Source of the DNA: an uncultured Fodinibius sp.
GTDB taxonomy: Bacteria > Bacteroidota > Rhodothermia > Balneolales > Balneolaceae
Length of the DNA: 64,000 nucleotides
Direction: 5' to 3'
Assembly (NCBI GenBank): GCA_913056235.1
Contig: CAJXMW010000006.1
Span: 1 to 64,000, forward strand
A program made the position numbers and the translations under genes. The first letter of the stretch is position 1. Each line of letters opens with the position of its first letter. Below the pieces are notes generated by a model. The model saw only the letters and a list, made by a program, of their open reading frames with translations. It did no database searches and was not told the origin of the DNA. Below are positions 53,331-63,122 of the stretch, one piece after another.

Positions 53331-54680
53331 TTGGCACAGACAGACACGGCAACAAGGGGTAACTGGAACTCAAAATTGGGATTTATTTTGGCTGCTGCTG
53401 GGTCTGCAGTCGGACTCGGGAATATTTGGCGCTTTCCTACTGAGGCTGCATCCAATGGGGGCGGTGCTTTTTTGATTATCTATCTGATTTGCTGCTTCCT
53501 TATCGGATTTCCTGTGATGATGGCAGAAATCAGTATGGGTCGCAAAACAGGTAAAAATCCTGTAGGCGCTTTTAAAGCGTTGAGTTCCAACAAGTTTTAT
53601 CCACTTATTGGTATGTGGGGCGTGTTGTGCGGTGTGATGATCCTTTCTTTTTATACGGTTGTAGCCGGGTGGACTGTCAGCTATGTTCTTGAAGAAATAC
53701 TTTTTTTTGCAGGTAATCCCGAATGGGCAACCTGGATTGGTAATACCGGCAATGGCTGGCTCAATGCTATTTTTTCAGTAGCATTTATGTCGGCCACTGT
53801 CTCTATTATTATGGGAGGGGTAAGTGACGGTATTGAACGTGCTACTAAAACATTAATGCCACTTCTGTTTGTGATCTTAATTGTACTCATTGGTTATGTT
53901 GTCATGCAACCCGGAAGTGGTAAAGGGCTGGCAACTTATCTGAGACCCGACTTTTCGATGGTTACTCCGGCCCTGATTTTCGATGCCATGGGACAGGCCT
54001 TCTTCTCACTATCACTGGGGATGGGCGCCTTGATAACGTACGGATCCTACCTGAGTAAAAAAGAAAATGTGCCACAGGCTGCCGCATTGGTGACCACTAC
54101 TGATACTATTGTGGCCTTCCTTGCAGGACTACTTATTATCCCCACCATGTATATGGCCCAGGCTCAGGGAATTACGATTTTTAATGCTAGTGGTGATCTT
54201 ATAGCTGGCCCTGCGCTCATTTTCCAAGTCCTTCCCTCCCTCTTTCATGAACTAGGGGGGCTCTGGGGGGCAATGTTAGGCATCACCTTTTTCGTCTTAC
54301 TTAGCGTAGCTGCACTCACGTCGACAATTTCTCTACTTGAAGTACCTGTGTCCTACGCCATCGATGAATTTCAGATCAAGCGTAAAAAAGCAGCAATGTA
54401 TATCGGACTTGGAATTTTGGCGGTCTCGCTTGTTATCTCCTTTCAAACTTCACTCATTGGGGTACTGGATACTATTTTCAGCCAAATTGGCTTGCCACTG
54501 GGCGGTATTCTTATTTGCCTGTTCTTAAGTTATGAGTGGAAAGTGCAAAATGCTTTTGAAGAGCTTGATACCGGCAATCCCGGTTTCAGTCAAAGTCTGG
54601 TTGGTAAAGTGTGGAAAGTTATGGTGATGATCGTCTGTCCCATTGTCATTTTATACAATTTGCTTAGTCCATACCTCTAA
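53331..54680 (+). CDS. Sodium-dependent transporter (NSS/SNF family)
   Basis: Inner-membrane Na+-coupled importer of amino acids or related amines. The N-terminal AAAGSAVGLGNIWRFP (about 20-35) is the NSS signature for TM1 and the ligand site, followed by about 11 helices; NGGGAFLIIYLI and FFSLSLGMGALITYGSY are further hallmarks. 449 aa. Start is TTG at 53331; it keeps the short polar N-terminus typical of the family. Confidence 0.93.
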   Translation: MAQTDTATRGNWNSKLGFILAAAGSAVGLGNIWRFPTEAASNGGGAFLIIYLICCFLIGFPVMMAEISMGRKTGKNPVGAFKALSSNKFYPLIGMWGVLCGVMILSFYTVVAGWTVSYVLEEILFFAGNPEWATWIGNTGNGWLNAIFSVAFMSATVSIIMGGVSDGIERATKTLMPLLFVILIVLIGYVVMQPGSGKGLATYLRPDFSMVTPALIFDAMGQAFFSLSLGMGALITYGSYLSKKENVPQAAALVTTTDTIVAFLAGLLIIPTMYMAQAQGITIFNASGDLIAGPALIFQVLPSLFHELGGLWGAMLGITFFVLLSVAALTSTISLLEVPVSYAIDEFQIKRKKAAMYIGLGILAVSLVISFQTSLIGVLDTIFSQIGLPLGGILICLFLSYEWKVQNAFEELDTGNPGFSQSLVGKVWKVMVMIVCPIVILYNLLSPYL

Positions 54681-54756
54681 ACTTTTTTCTGCTTGTTATC
54701 CTTCATCCGACATGGTATTTTTGTGCCACTAAATTTGAAGATTATTAAAGACATTT

Positions 54757-55332
54757 ATGGCGAAAGTTTCTACATCTGAATTTCGAACTGGGATGGTGAT
54801 CAGAATTGAGAATGATCTCTATTCTATCGTTGACTACCAACATGTAAAACCCGGCAAGGGCGGCGCTTTTCTTCGGACAAAGCTCAAAGGGGTCGTTAAC
54901 GACAAGAATATTGAGAAAAAATTCCGCTCAGGCGAAGATGTTGAGGAAATTCGGGTTGAACATCAGCCCTATCAGTACCTCTATAAAGATGGTGGACTGT
55001 ATTATTTCATGCATCAGGAAACCTATCGCCAACTGCCTGTTGATGAGGACAATGTCAAGAAAGCAGAATTTCTTGCCGAAGGACAAGAATGCACGCTCGT
55101 CATTAATGTAGAAGATGAGCAAGTATTGTATGCCTATCCCCCTGATCAGATTGTGGCTAAGGTTGCTGATACGCGTCCTGGTCTCAAAGGTGATACGGCT
55201 CAGGGCGGCAGTAAACCTGCTACACTAGAATCGGGTGCTACTATTCAGGTTCCCTTATTTATCGACATTGGCGAAGAAATAAAAGTGGATACCCGCACTT
55301 CGGAATACATTGAACGTGTAACATCTAACTAA
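54757..55332 (+). CDS. efp: Translation elongation factor P
   Basis: Rescues ribosomes stalled at poly-proline stretches. The conserved loop PGKGGAF carries K34, the site modified in many bacteria, and the C-terminal OB domain ends TSEYIERV. 191 aa. The gene starts the efp-accB-accC-gcvH unit, 9 nt before accB. The lysine-modifying enzymes are not in the window. Confidence 0.96.
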   Translation: MAKVSTSEFRTGMVIRIENDLYSIVDYQHVKPGKGGAFLRTKLKGVVNDKNIEKKFRSGEDVEEIRVEHQPYQYLYKDGGLYYFMHQETYRQLPVDEDNVKKAEFLAEGQECTLVINVEDEQVLYAYPPDQIVAKVADTRPGLKGDTAQGGSKPATLESGATIQVPLFIDIGEEIKVDTRTSEYIERVTSN

Positions 55333-55341
55333 TTATTTATC

Positions 55342-55842
55342 ATGGATTTAGAAGTTATAAAAAACCTCTTGGACCTCATTGCTGAAAGCGAAGTCAATGA
55401 AGTGTCTATCGAGGAAGGTGATTTTAAAATTAAGGTTAAAAAGAAACCGGACGTTGAACAGCAATCGGCTCCACAAATGCCGGTACAATATCAGATGCCG
55501 GCTCAGCCGCAGCAAGCAGCACCCCAGCAACAGCCTGCTCAACAACCGGCACAGACCGCACAATCAGGTGGGGACGACTCTGCAGATCAGGAGGAATCTC
55601 AGCCTTCTGGTGATGTTGTCAAATCGCCTATTGTGGGTACATTTTACCGGTCACCTTCTCCGGATGACGATGCCTTCGTATCTGTGGGTGATCAGGTTGA
55701 AAAAGGTCAGACGTTATGCATCGTCGAAGCCATGAAAATAATGAATGAAATTGAATCTGAGTACTCCGGTGAAGTCAAGAAAATTCTTGTTGACAATGAG
55801 GAACCGGTAGAATACGATCAACCCCTATTTATCATCGGGTAA
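55342..55842 (+). CDS. accB: Acetyl-CoA carboxylase biotin carboxyl carrier protein
   Basis: Carries biotin for fatty-acid synthesis. The biotinyl domain is at about 92-166 with the biotin lysine K132 in EAMKIMNEI. Between the N-terminal helix and this domain is a long flexible linker rich in Gln, Pro and Ala (about 36-90). 166 aa. It is 16 nt before accC. Confidence 0.95.
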   Translation: MDLEVIKNLLDLIAESEVNEVSIEEGDFKIKVKKKPDVEQQSAPQMPVQYQMPAQPQQAAPQQQPAQQPAQTAQSGGDDSADQEESQPSGDVVKSPIVGTFYRSPSPDDDAFVSVGDQVEKGQTLCIVEAMKIMNEIESEYSGEVKKILVDNEEPVEYDQPLFIIG

Positions 55843-55858
55843 AGGAGACAACTTATTC

Positions 55859-57205
55859 ATGTTTAATAAAATTCTTATCGCCAACCGCGGCGAAATCGCA
55901 CTTCGTATTATTCGTACATGCAAAGAAATGGATATTCCCACGGTTGCGGTATATTCTACCGCAGACGAGGATAGCCTGCACGTGAAATTTGCCGACGAGG
56001 CGGTCTGTATTGGTCCGCCCCCCAGCAAAGAAAGCTATCTAAAGATTCCCAATATTATGGCAGCAGCCGAGATTACCAATGCTGATGCCATCCACCCGGG
56101 CTATGGATTCCTTTCCGAAAAGGCCGAATTCAGCCGAATTTGTGCTGAGCATGACCTTAAATTTATTGGCCCATCCCCTGAAGCTATCGACGCAATGGGG
56201 AATAAATCGATGGCCAAAGAAACCATGGAAGACAGTGGTGTTCCCACGGTACCAGGTAGCGAGGGCGTGGTTGAAAGCCTTGAAGAGGCCCGCAAAATCT
56301 GTAATGACATTGGCTATCCCTGTATCATTAAGGCATCATCCGGTGGCGGTGGACGTGGCATGCGCGTGGTCCAGGAAGAAGCCAATCTGAAGCAGGCCTA
56401 CAGCATGTGTAAGACTGAGGCCGAGACAGCTTTTGACGATCCGGATGTGTATATCGAAAAATTTGTCGCGGATCCGCATCATGTCGAAATACAGATTTTG
56501 GGCGACCAGCACGGCAATGCTATCCATATGGGAGAACGCGATTGTTCGTTACAACGACGCCACCAAAAGATTTTGGAGGAGTCCCCCTCTCCCCTGATGA
56601 CACCAGAGCTCCGCGAAGAGATGGGGCAAGCCGCCATTAATGCGGCGCTGGCTGTAGACTATGAAGGTGCCGGCACGGTGGAGTTCTTGGTCGACAAGGA
56701 CAAAAATTTCTACTTCATGGAGATGAACACCCGCATACAAGTAGAACATCCGGTGACTGAAGAGATCACTAATTATGATCTTGTTGCTGAGCAAATCAAA
56801 GCAGCGGCTGGTCAGGAAATCGAAGACAAGGAACTGAAGATGCGGGGACATGCCATTGAATGTCGTATTAACGCTGAGGATCCCGCACACAACTTCCGCC
56901 CCTCGGCTGGTACTATCAATGTATTCCATACACCGGGCGGCCATAGTGTTCGTGTTGACACGCACGCTTATGCAGGATATCGCATTCCGCCGCATTACGA
57001 CTCGATGATCGGCAAGCTTATTGTGAGCGCACCAACCAGAAAAGAAGCTATAAAACGCATGAAGCGGTCGCTTGAAGAGTTTATCATTGAAGGGATTAAA
57101 ACAACTATTCCCTATCATATCCAGCTAATGGAGGATGAGAATTTCAAGAAGGGTACCTTCAATACCAAATACCTCGAGAATTTTGAATTCAATCCCGAAA
57201 ACTGA
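55859..57205 (+). CDS. accC: Acetyl-CoA carboxylase biotin carboxylase subunit
   Basis: ATP-grasp enzyme that carboxylates biotin on BCCP. Motifs: [11 protein letters not shown] at the N-terminus, [12 protein letters not shown] (ATP loop), [28 protein letters not shown] and AECRIN-like ECRINAEDP. 448 aa. Intact, co-transcribed with accB. Confidence 0.97.
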   Translation: MFNKILIANRGEIALRIIRTCKEMDIPTVAVYSTADEDSLHVKFADEAVCIGPPPSKESYLKIPNIMAAAEITNADAIHPGYGFLSEKAEFSRICAEHDLKFIGPSPEAIDAMGNKSMAKETMEDSGVPTVPGSEGVVESLEEARKICNDIGYPCIIKASSGGGGRGMRVVQEEANLKQAYSMCKTEAETAFDDPDVYIEKFVADPHHVEIQILGDQHGNAIHMGERDCSLQRRHQKILEESPSPLMTPELREEMGQAAINAALAVDYEGAGTVEFLVDKDKNFYFMEMNTRIQVEHPVTEEITNYDLVAEQIKAAAGQEIEDKELKMRGHAIECRINAEDPAHNFRPSAGTINVFHTPGGHSVRVDTHAYAGYRIPPHYDSMIGKLIVSAPTRKEAIKRMKRSLEEFIIEGIKTTIPYHIQLMEDENFKKGTFNTKYLENFEFNPEN

Positions 57206-57221
57206 TTAGAACATTTTTGTT

Positions 57222-57602
57222 ATGAGCAATCCCACAGATTTGAAGTACACAAAAGAACATGAATGGATCCGGGACAATGGTGACGGTACAGCCACCGTGG
57301 GCGTGACCGATTTTGCCCAGAGCGAGCTTGGAGATATTGTGTTTGTAGAACTTGAGCCGGAAGGCTTTGAATTTGACCAAGATGAGGTTTTTGGAACGGT
57401 TGAGGCAGTCAAGACCGTTTCTGAGCTCTTTGCCCCTGTAGCCGGTGAAATCGTTGAGATTAATGACAAATTAGAGATGGAACCGGAACTGGTCAATGAT
57501 GATCCCTATGGTGACGGATGGATGGTTAAAATATCGATGAGCGATGAATCGCAACTCGATGACTTAATGTCATCGGATGAATACGATGAAGTAATAGCCT
57601 AA
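57222..57602 (+). CDS. gcvH: Glycine cleavage system H protein
   Basis: Lipoyl carrier of the glycine cleavage system. The lipoyl lysine is K64 in TVEAVKTVSELFAPV, and YTKEHEWI at the N-terminus is typical. 126 aa. It is 16 nt after accC and followed by a strong terminator, so it is expressed with the acetyl-CoA carboxylase genes; no gcvT or gcvP is nearby. Confidence 0.95.
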   Translation: MSNPTDLKYTKEHEWIRDNGDGTATVGVTDFAQSELGDIVFVELEPEGFEFDQDEVFGTVEAVKTVSELFAPVAGEIVEINDKLEMEPELVNDDPYGDGWMVKISMSDESQLDDLMSSDEYDEVIA

Positions 57603-57609
57603 ATGAACC

Positions 57610-57639
57610 GGCACCCATTTTCGGGTGCCATTTTTCTTT
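57610..57639 (+). terminator. Rho-independent terminator after gcvH
   Basis: GGCACCC (57610-57616) and GGGTGCC (57623-57629) form a perfect stem with a 6-nt loop, followed by ATTTTTCTTT. It separates the efp-accBC-gcvH unit from guaA and argues for the guaA start at 57657. Confidence 0.92.
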
Positions 57640-57656
57640 ACACCTTTTCTGCCTTT

Positions 57657-59207
57657 ATGCAACACCGACCGACCGATTGGATACTCATTCTCGATTTTGG
57701 ATCTCAATATACGCAGTTAATTGCCCGACGGGTTCGCGAACTCAATATCTATTGCGAGATCCATCCTTTTAATAAAAATCTGAGTAGCTTTTCTGATAAT
57801 CCTCCCAAGGGTATCATATTATCTGGAGGTCCCAGCAGTGTAAACGACGAAGAAGCTCCAGCACTTAATGAGGATATTTTTGACTGGAATGTACCTGTCC
57901 TCGGCATTTGCTACGGCTTGCAGATTTTAGCTCATCAAGAGATTCCCGGCAGCGTTGAACAGGCAGAGCGACGTGAATTTGGACGCTCCGAACTCATCGT
58001 GGATAATGCCGCTGACCTGTTCAAAGAAATCCCACAGGAATCCGTTGTGTGGATGAGTCATGCTGATCATATCAAGGAACTAGCAGATGATTATGAAATT
58101 ATTGCTCATACCGATAACGCGCAGGTAGCTGCTGTACGGCATAAAAATAAGCCGATTTTTGGGGTCCAATTTCACCCCGAAGTGGTCCACACAGTGTATG
58201 GAGCACAGATTCTAAAAAATTACGTGCGTTCAATTTGTGGCTTAGAAGGCACTTGGACGGCCAAATCTTTTATTGAATCCACCATTAAAGAGATCCGCGA
58301 AAAAGTGGGGAATGACCGCGTTATTTGTGGCCTCAGCGGCGGTGTGGATTCTACCGTAGTGGCAACACTGGTGCACGAGGCGATTGGTGATCAGCTGCAA
58401 TGTATCTTTGTGGACAATGGAGTGTTGCGCAAAAACGAGTTTAATGACGTGCTGGATGTGTATGAAGATCAGCTACATCTGCCCGTAAAAGGTATTGATG
58501 CTAGCCAAAAGTTTCTGGAGCGTCTGAAAGGGGTTATTGATCCCGAAAAAAAACGTACCATCATTGGTGAAACATTCATCGAGGTGTTTGATGATGCTAT
58601 TTCCCATGACAATTCCTACAAATATCTGGCGCAGGGTACCCTCTATCCCGATGTCATTGAGAGTATCTCTTTTAAAGGACCATCAGCTACGATCAAATCG
58701 CACCACAATGTAGGTGGGCTGCCCGAGGAAATGAACTTGGATCTTATTGAGCCTGTTCGCGAACTATTTAAAGACGAAGTCCGCAATGTGGGACGCGAGC
58801 TGGGCATCCCCGAACATTTTATTAAGCGACACCCCTTCCCCGGTCCCGGATTGGCTATTCGCATTCTATCAGACGTAGATGAAGAGAAGCTGGAAATGGT
58901 TCGTGAAGCTGATGATATTTTTATCAGCGAATTGCGAAAAAATGATCTTTACGACGAAGTCTGGCAGGCGCTTGCTGTGTTACTTCCAGTACAAAGTGTA
59001 GGCGTCATGGGCGATGAACGTACGTATGAATTTACCGCCGGCCTGCGAGCTGTCACCAGCGTTGATGGCATGACGGCCGACTGGGCGCATCTTCCGCAGC
59101 CGTTTCTTGCCCATGTTTCTAACCGTATTATCAACGAAGTAAGAGGCATTAATCGAGTGGTTTATGATATAAGCTCAAAACCTCCCTCAACCATTGAATG
59201 GGAATAA
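57657..59207 (+). CDS. guaA: GMP synthase (glutamine-hydrolysing)
   Basis: Makes GMP from XMP. The amidotransferase domain (about 8-195) has the nucleophile in GICYGLQ and the HPEV-type His (FHPEVVHT); the ATP-pyrophosphatase P-loop is SGGVDSTV (about 222-229); the C-terminal dimerisation domain ends [11 protein letters not shown]. From the ATG at 57657 it is 516 aa; the frame is open upstream but that part contains the gcvH terminator. Confidence 0.97.
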   Translation: MQHRPTDWILILDFGSQYTQLIARRVRELNIYCEIHPFNKNLSSFSDNPPKGIILSGGPSSVNDEEAPALNEDIFDWNVPVLGICYGLQILAHQEIPGSVEQAERREFGRSELIVDNAADLFKEIPQESVVWMSHADHIKELADDYEIIAHTDNAQVAAVRHKNKPIFGVQFHPEVVHTVYGAQILKNYVRSICGLEGTWTAKSFIESTIKEIREKVGNDRVICGLSGGVDSTVVATLVHEAIGDQLQCIFVDNGVLRKNEFNDVLDVYEDQLHLPVKGIDASQKFLERLKGVIDPEKKRTIIGETFIEVFDDAISHDNSYKYLAQGTLYPDVIESISFKGPSATIKSHHNVGGLPEEMNLDLIEPVRELFKDEVRNVGRELGIPEHFIKRHPFPGPGLAIRILSDVDEEKLEMVREADDIFISELRKNDLYDEVWQALAVLLPVQSVGVMGDERTYEFTAGLRAVTSVDGMTADWAHLPQPFLAHVSNRIINEVRGINRVVYDISSKPPSTIEWE

Positions 59208-59234
59208 GTTAGAGAACATTTTTTCATAAGAGTA

Positions 59235-59246
59235 GTTAGTACTAAC
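59235..59246. promoter_or_regulatory. Perfect 12-bp palindrome before the TPR/binding-protein gene
   Basis: GTTAGTACTAAC reads the same on both strands and ends 29 nt before the ATG at 59276, a likely operator position. The regulator is unknown. Confidence 0.3.
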
Positions 59247-59275
59247 GAACCCTTTCTGTAAATAGATTTTAATGT

Positions 59276-61030
59276 ATGAGGCTTTCTAGAAAATTTTTCA
59301 TTTCCATTTTTACCCTGCTTTTTTTGTCGTTGGCAACCCAACAGCTAAGTGCTCAGTCATTTGATGAAGGACTTAAGCTGTACAAACAGGGTAAATATTC
59401 TCAAGCGGTAAATATTTTTAACCAAATCAATTCTGAGAAGGCGAAACTGTTCTCGGGTAAGGCTTATTTTGGGATGGGGCAATACCTTACCGCAAAATCG
59501 TATTTGGGACAGGTGTCCAAGCAGGCTTCAACTGACCTGTATTTAGAGGCCCAATACACCCTGGCTTTGTCGGATTTTCAGCTTGGTTTGTTTGGAAATG
59601 CGTTGAACCGATTGTACCGGATGAAGCAGCAGGAGGTAAAAACACAAGTTGTTACTGATGGAATTCAGTTGTATAAGGATATTACGAACTATTTAACTCT
59701 AAACCAGCGCAAGAAGGCCTTCCAGGAAGCGGAATACCCCCAGATCAAATATGATCTTGTAGATGCGTCCTTTGGCTCTGTCCCCTATCCGGTAGCAAAA
59801 ACGTTGTATTCACAACTTGTCAAGTCAAAAGTGGACACTACCGGGGAAGCTATGCAGAATTTGTCAAAAGTAATCAGCGACTCGTTGAATTACGCTGTGA
59901 AGATGGCTTATGGTAACCAGCTGCGTGCGCCAGAAGGTATTACGTACAACATAGGCGCTGCTCTGCCCACCTATAAAACGGATGCCCCAGAATTCGATGT
60001 GTCGCAGGGCTTGTACTTCGGTTATGTGTTAGCGGCCGAAGAATTTAATCAGCAACATTCCGATAAGAAAGCATTCATCCGTTACGAAAATACCGGAGCG
60101 AAGATGGATTCAGCGGGCTATGCCATGACAAACCTGGCCTGGAATTACAATGCTGATGCTGTACTGGGTCCCCTCTTTTCTGAACCGGCACAACGAATGG
60201 CGGACTTGGCTGAGCAGTACCAAATTCCGATGATTGCCCCGCTGGCCAACTCTGATACGTTGAATATTGATAATCCATATGTGTACCAGGCAAACCCCAC
60301 ATTTACCTCTCATGGACGCAGGATGGCTGAATATGCCGTCAATAAGCTTAATATGGATACACTTGCAGTTTTGGTTGATAGTAAATCACTGGGCAAAGCT
60401 TCCGCATATGCTTTCCGTGACCGAGCCGAGAAACTAGGAGCGAAGGTAGTTCACTTTTTTTCGGATAACCTTGAATCCAAGGGTTATGAGCTAACGGATT
60501 ACACGAAGTATTTTACTTCTGATTCTGCAAAAATCGATAGTCTTGGAAATTATCATCATCTGGACGCGGTGTATGCCCCTTTTACCGGACAGCCCGCCTC
60601 TACCCTTGCTGAACTTCTACTGGTTGAACTAAAAGCCATGGATAGTAAGGTGTCAGTACTCGGCTCCCAGGAATGGGGTAACTTCGAAATTCCTGAAACG
60701 CAGAAAGCGGGTCGGAATATTTATTTTTCTGAGAGCTATTACATCGACAAGAAAAGCCCGAAGGTTAAACAGTTTAAAGAGCGATTTAAACGCCGCTTTG
60801 AAATGGAACCAAACCGATTTGCAATGATTGGTTATGATGCGGCCTCATTTCTGTTGAAAACCCTGGACCGTATCAATAATTCGGCCCTGCTTAAAGATGC
60901 CTTGCGTAATCAGCCCAAATATGAAGGACTCATTGGCAACATTAACTTCGGTGGAACACATATCAATCGAGAGGTTAAAATATTTAAAATAACTGGAGAA
61001 GGCATTCAACCGGTGCTTTCGCAACAGTAG
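59276..61030 (+). CDS. TPR plus periplasmic-binding-fold protein (LpoA-like architecture)
   Basis: A 584-aa exported protein. Signal peptide about 1-26 (ending LSAQ), TPR-like helical repeats about 28-200 (LYKQGKYSQAVNIFNQI), and a type I periplasmic-binding domain about 220-580 (YFGYVLAAEEFNQQ, VLGPLFSEPAQRMADLAEQYQIPMIAPLAN, FAMIGYDAASFLLKTLD). The TPR-plus-PBP1 layout is that of E. coli LpoA, activator of PBP1a, although that match is by architecture only. It is tail to tail with mltG, a murein enzyme, with no gap between the stops. Confidence 0.8.
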   Translation: MRLSRKFFISIFTLLFLSLATQQLSAQSFDEGLKLYKQGKYSQAVNIFNQINSEKAKLFSGKAYFGMGQYLTAKSYLGQVSKQASTDLYLEAQYTLALSDFQLGLFGNALNRLYRMKQQEVKTQVVTDGIQLYKDITNYLTLNQRKKAFQEAEYPQIKYDLVDASFGSVPYPVAKTLYSQLVKSKVDTTGEAMQNLSKVISDSLNYAVKMAYGNQLRAPEGITYNIGAALPTYKTDAPEFDVSQGLYFGYVLAAEEFNQQHSDKKAFIRYENTGAKMDSAGYAMTNLAWNYNADAVLGPLFSEPAQRMADLAEQYQIPMIAPLANSDTLNIDNPYVYQANPTFTSHGRRMAEYAVNKLNMDTLAVLVDSKSLGKASAYAFRDRAEKLGAKVVHFFSDNLESKGYELTDYTKYFTSDSAKIDSLGNYHHLDAVYAPFTGQPASTLAELLLVELKAMDSKVSVLGSQEWGNFEIPETQKAGRNIYFSESYYIDKKSPKVKQFKERFKRRFEMEPNRFAMIGYDAASFLLKTLDRINNSALLKDALRNQPKYEGLIGNINFGGTHINREVKIFKITGEGIQPVLSQQ

Positions 61031-62095
61031 CTATTCTGAATTTCGTTGACGTTCCTTCTTGATTTGATATTGTTTTTGTAGCCAGCGGCGCCATTTTTCA
61101 CTCTTCCGTTTGTGTTCTTCAAAGGTCTCCGAAAAAGCATGGCTGCCATCGGGACTTGCAACCATGTATAAATAATCGTGTTTGGCAGGATAGAGTGCTG
61201 CTTTGATGGAACTCAAACTGGGATTTGTGATGGGCCCCGGTGGCAATCCACGATGCAGATAGGTGTTATAGGGATGATCAACACGATAATCTTCATACAG
61301 AAGCCTTCGCCGCTCTCCTACCGCAAAGTTAACTGTTGGATCGGCTTGCAGGCGCATGCCACGTTCTAACCGGTTCCAATATAATCCACTAATAACCGGC
61401 TTTTCATTATTGTTATTAGCCTCCCATTCCACAATTGAGGCAAGGGTCACAATTTCATTGACGGTATGATCAAGTTTTTCAAAACGGTTTTGGTGCGCAC
61501 TGACAACTGATTTATCAAATTCTTTCAAGATACGCTTGAAAAAAGCTTTAGGTGTGGTGGTCCAGTACACGGAATAAGTATTGGGGAATAATCGGCCAAT
61601 CACCTCTTTGGGTTTTATGTTAACCTCCGAAAGAAAACTGCTATCGGTGATGGTCTGATGAAATGACAGCGAATCGAACTGCAGATTGTTTGCAATAGAT
61701 TGAACAATAAGAGGTTTCGTCTTGCCAGGAAGAATGGTTACAGAAACAGGATCCTGAATTCCACGTGCAAGTTTTGACAGGAATTGATCGTAAGAAAATC
61801 CGTCACCGACCAAGTAATGCCCCTCCCTGAATCGCCGCCAGCCAAATATTTGCGCTGCCCATCGAAATTCTTCTGGATTACGAACCAGGCTTGAGTCTGC
61901 CAAGATGTTTGTTAATTCGCTAAGGTCGGTGCGTTTTTCCAGATATAAGTGAACAGGCTTATCGTCCGCTGAAACAGCCTGTTCATTATATTGTCGCGAC
62001 CAGCGTGATTCTGCAACTAAGAATGTAGTCAGAAAAAGTAACAGTACTCCAAGGATCAATTCATCACTCGAGAGTATTTTAAACGGAGTACGCAA
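61031..62095 (-). CDS. mltG: Endolytic murein transglycosylase MltG
   Basis: Cuts nascent glycan strands at the inner membrane. A single N-terminal TM helix (about 12-28), then the YceG domain with the catalytic Glu E223 in ASIVEWEA and the LQADPTVNFA motif near 249-258. 354 aa. Start is TTG at 62095, which is the only in-frame start that includes the TM helix. It follows the Bax-inhibitor-like gene by 12 nt. Confidence 0.92.
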   Translation of the reverse strand: MRTPFKILSSDELILGVLLLFLTTFLVAESRWSRQYNEQAVSADDKPVHLYLEKRTDLSELTNILADSSLVRNPEEFRWAAQIFGWRRFREGHYLVGDGFSYDQFLSKLARGIQDPVSVTILPGKTKPLIVQSIANNLQFDSLSFHQTITDSSFLSEVNIKPKEVIGRLFPNTYSVYWTTTPKAFFKRILKEFDKSVVSAHQNRFEKLDHTVNEIVTLASIVEWEANNNNEKPVISGLYWNRLERGMRLQADPTVNFAVGERRRLLYEDYRVDHPYNTYLHRGLPPGPITNPSLSSIKAALYPAKHDYLYMVASPDGSHAFSETFEEHKRKSEKWRRWLQKQYQIKKERQRNSE

Positions 62096-62107
62096 AACAG
62101 CCAGTAT

Positions 62108-62827
62108 CTATCGATTTTGAAGCTTGGAAAGTAGACGGAGCATCTCGAGGTACAACCAGACCAGCGTCACAATAAGGCCAAATGAGGTGTACCACTCAAA
62201 GTATTTTGGCGCATTGGCCTCGGCGCCACGCTCAATCATGTCAAAATCCAGTACCAGGTTCAGCGCTGCCACACCTACAATAATTAAACTAAAGCCGATC
62301 CCCATGAGTCCGTCGCCATGTATCAGGCTCAGATTAATACCAAAAAAACTTAGAATAAAGCTGGCAACATAGACGAGTGCAATACCACCGGTGGCAGCAA
62401 CAACGCCCATCCGAAAACGTTTAGTAACTTGTATCCAGCCGGATCGATAGGCCAGCAGCATCACCGCAAAGGTGCCAAGGGTAAGCATTACCGCATTATA
62501 CACGATACCGCTGTAGGCACCTTCGTACATGACAGAAACGCCACCTAGCATCAACCCTTCGAGTGCAGCATACAGTGGCGCTGTTACCGGCGACCACTCT
62601 TTTTTAAACACCGTAACCATTGCCACAATAAAACCGCCAATGGCTCCACCCCAAATAAATAGTTGTGACGGCTGATACCAGCTTATTGAGGCACCAATCA
62701 TCAGGATAAAAAAGAGGATGCCTGTCTTATTGATGGTGCCGCTGACCGTCATGGCTCCCTCTTGGGAAGCCGATCGTTCGAGATTCTGAAATGTTTTTTC
62801 GCTTAGTGTTGGATTACCTGATCTCAT
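62108..62827 (-). CDS. Bax inhibitor-1/YccA family membrane protein
   Basis: A 239-aa membrane protein with about seven helices. The YccA/BI-1 fold is indicated by NKTGILFFILMIGASISW, EWSPVTAPLYAALEGLMLGG and NLVLDFDMIERGAEANAPKYFEWYTSFGLIVTLVWLYLEMLRLL. Bacterial members may be Ca2+ or proton leak channels; role here unknown. It is co-directional with mltG. Confidence 0.88.
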   Translation of the reverse strand: MRSGNPTLSEKTFQNLERSASQEGAMTVSGTINKTGILFFILMIGASISWYQPSQLFIWGGAIGGFIVAMVTVFKKEWSPVTAPLYAALEGLMLGGVSVMYEGAYSGIVYNAVMLTLGTFAVMLLAYRSGWIQVTKRFRMGVVAATGGIALVYVASFILSFFGINLSLIHGDGLMGIGFSLIIVGVAALNLVLDFDMIERGAEANAPKYFEWYTSFGLIVTLVWLYLEMLRLLSKLQNR

Positions 62828-62944
62828 AGCCGTTGTTCAATTAAAATTATGGTGGTTAATATACTACCTCACCGCTAGGAATAACAACATTCGCGACAAA
62901 AAATTTTCTTTGTCAATACTGTAACATTTTGCGAATAGTATCGT

Positions 62945-63043
62945 AGGGCATTATGGAAGAGCAACAGTTTGGAAGCTACTTTAGCTCCAAATGCCCTAAA
63001 GAAAAAGCTCCCAGCCTTGATCGGTTGGGAGCTTTTATTTTTT
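62945..63043 (+). ncRNA. Candidate structured small RNA ending in a terminator
   Basis: AGGGCAT (62945-62951) pairs with ATGCCCT (62991-62997); inside is a 10-bp stem TTTGGA(A)GCTA (62968-62978) with TAGCTCCAAA (62982-62991) carrying one bulged A. A 5-nt linker leads to a perfect 11-bp terminator stem and U-run. The segment lies in a gap, on the plus strand, away from genes. No known RNA family is recognised. Confidence 0.35.
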
Positions 63044-63046
63044 ATC
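63003..63046. terminator. Strong bidirectional terminator
   Basis: AAAAGCTCCCA (63003-63013) pairs perfectly with TGGGAGCTTTT (63026-63036), with further GCC/GGT pairing toward the loop. The plus strand continues ATTTTTTTAT and the minus strand TTTCTTTAG. It lies downstream of the barrel gene at the right edge. Confidence 0.85.
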
Positions 63047-63122
63047 CTATCTAAGTTCGAGCAGGCACAAAGTAACTCTGGATTACAACACCCTGATGGC
63101 TCAAAATCATTCTCATCTAGTA

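Noticed and set aside
56549-57118. 189-codon open frame antisense to accC
   Set aside because: Overlaps a clear accC and has no domain, signal or start support.
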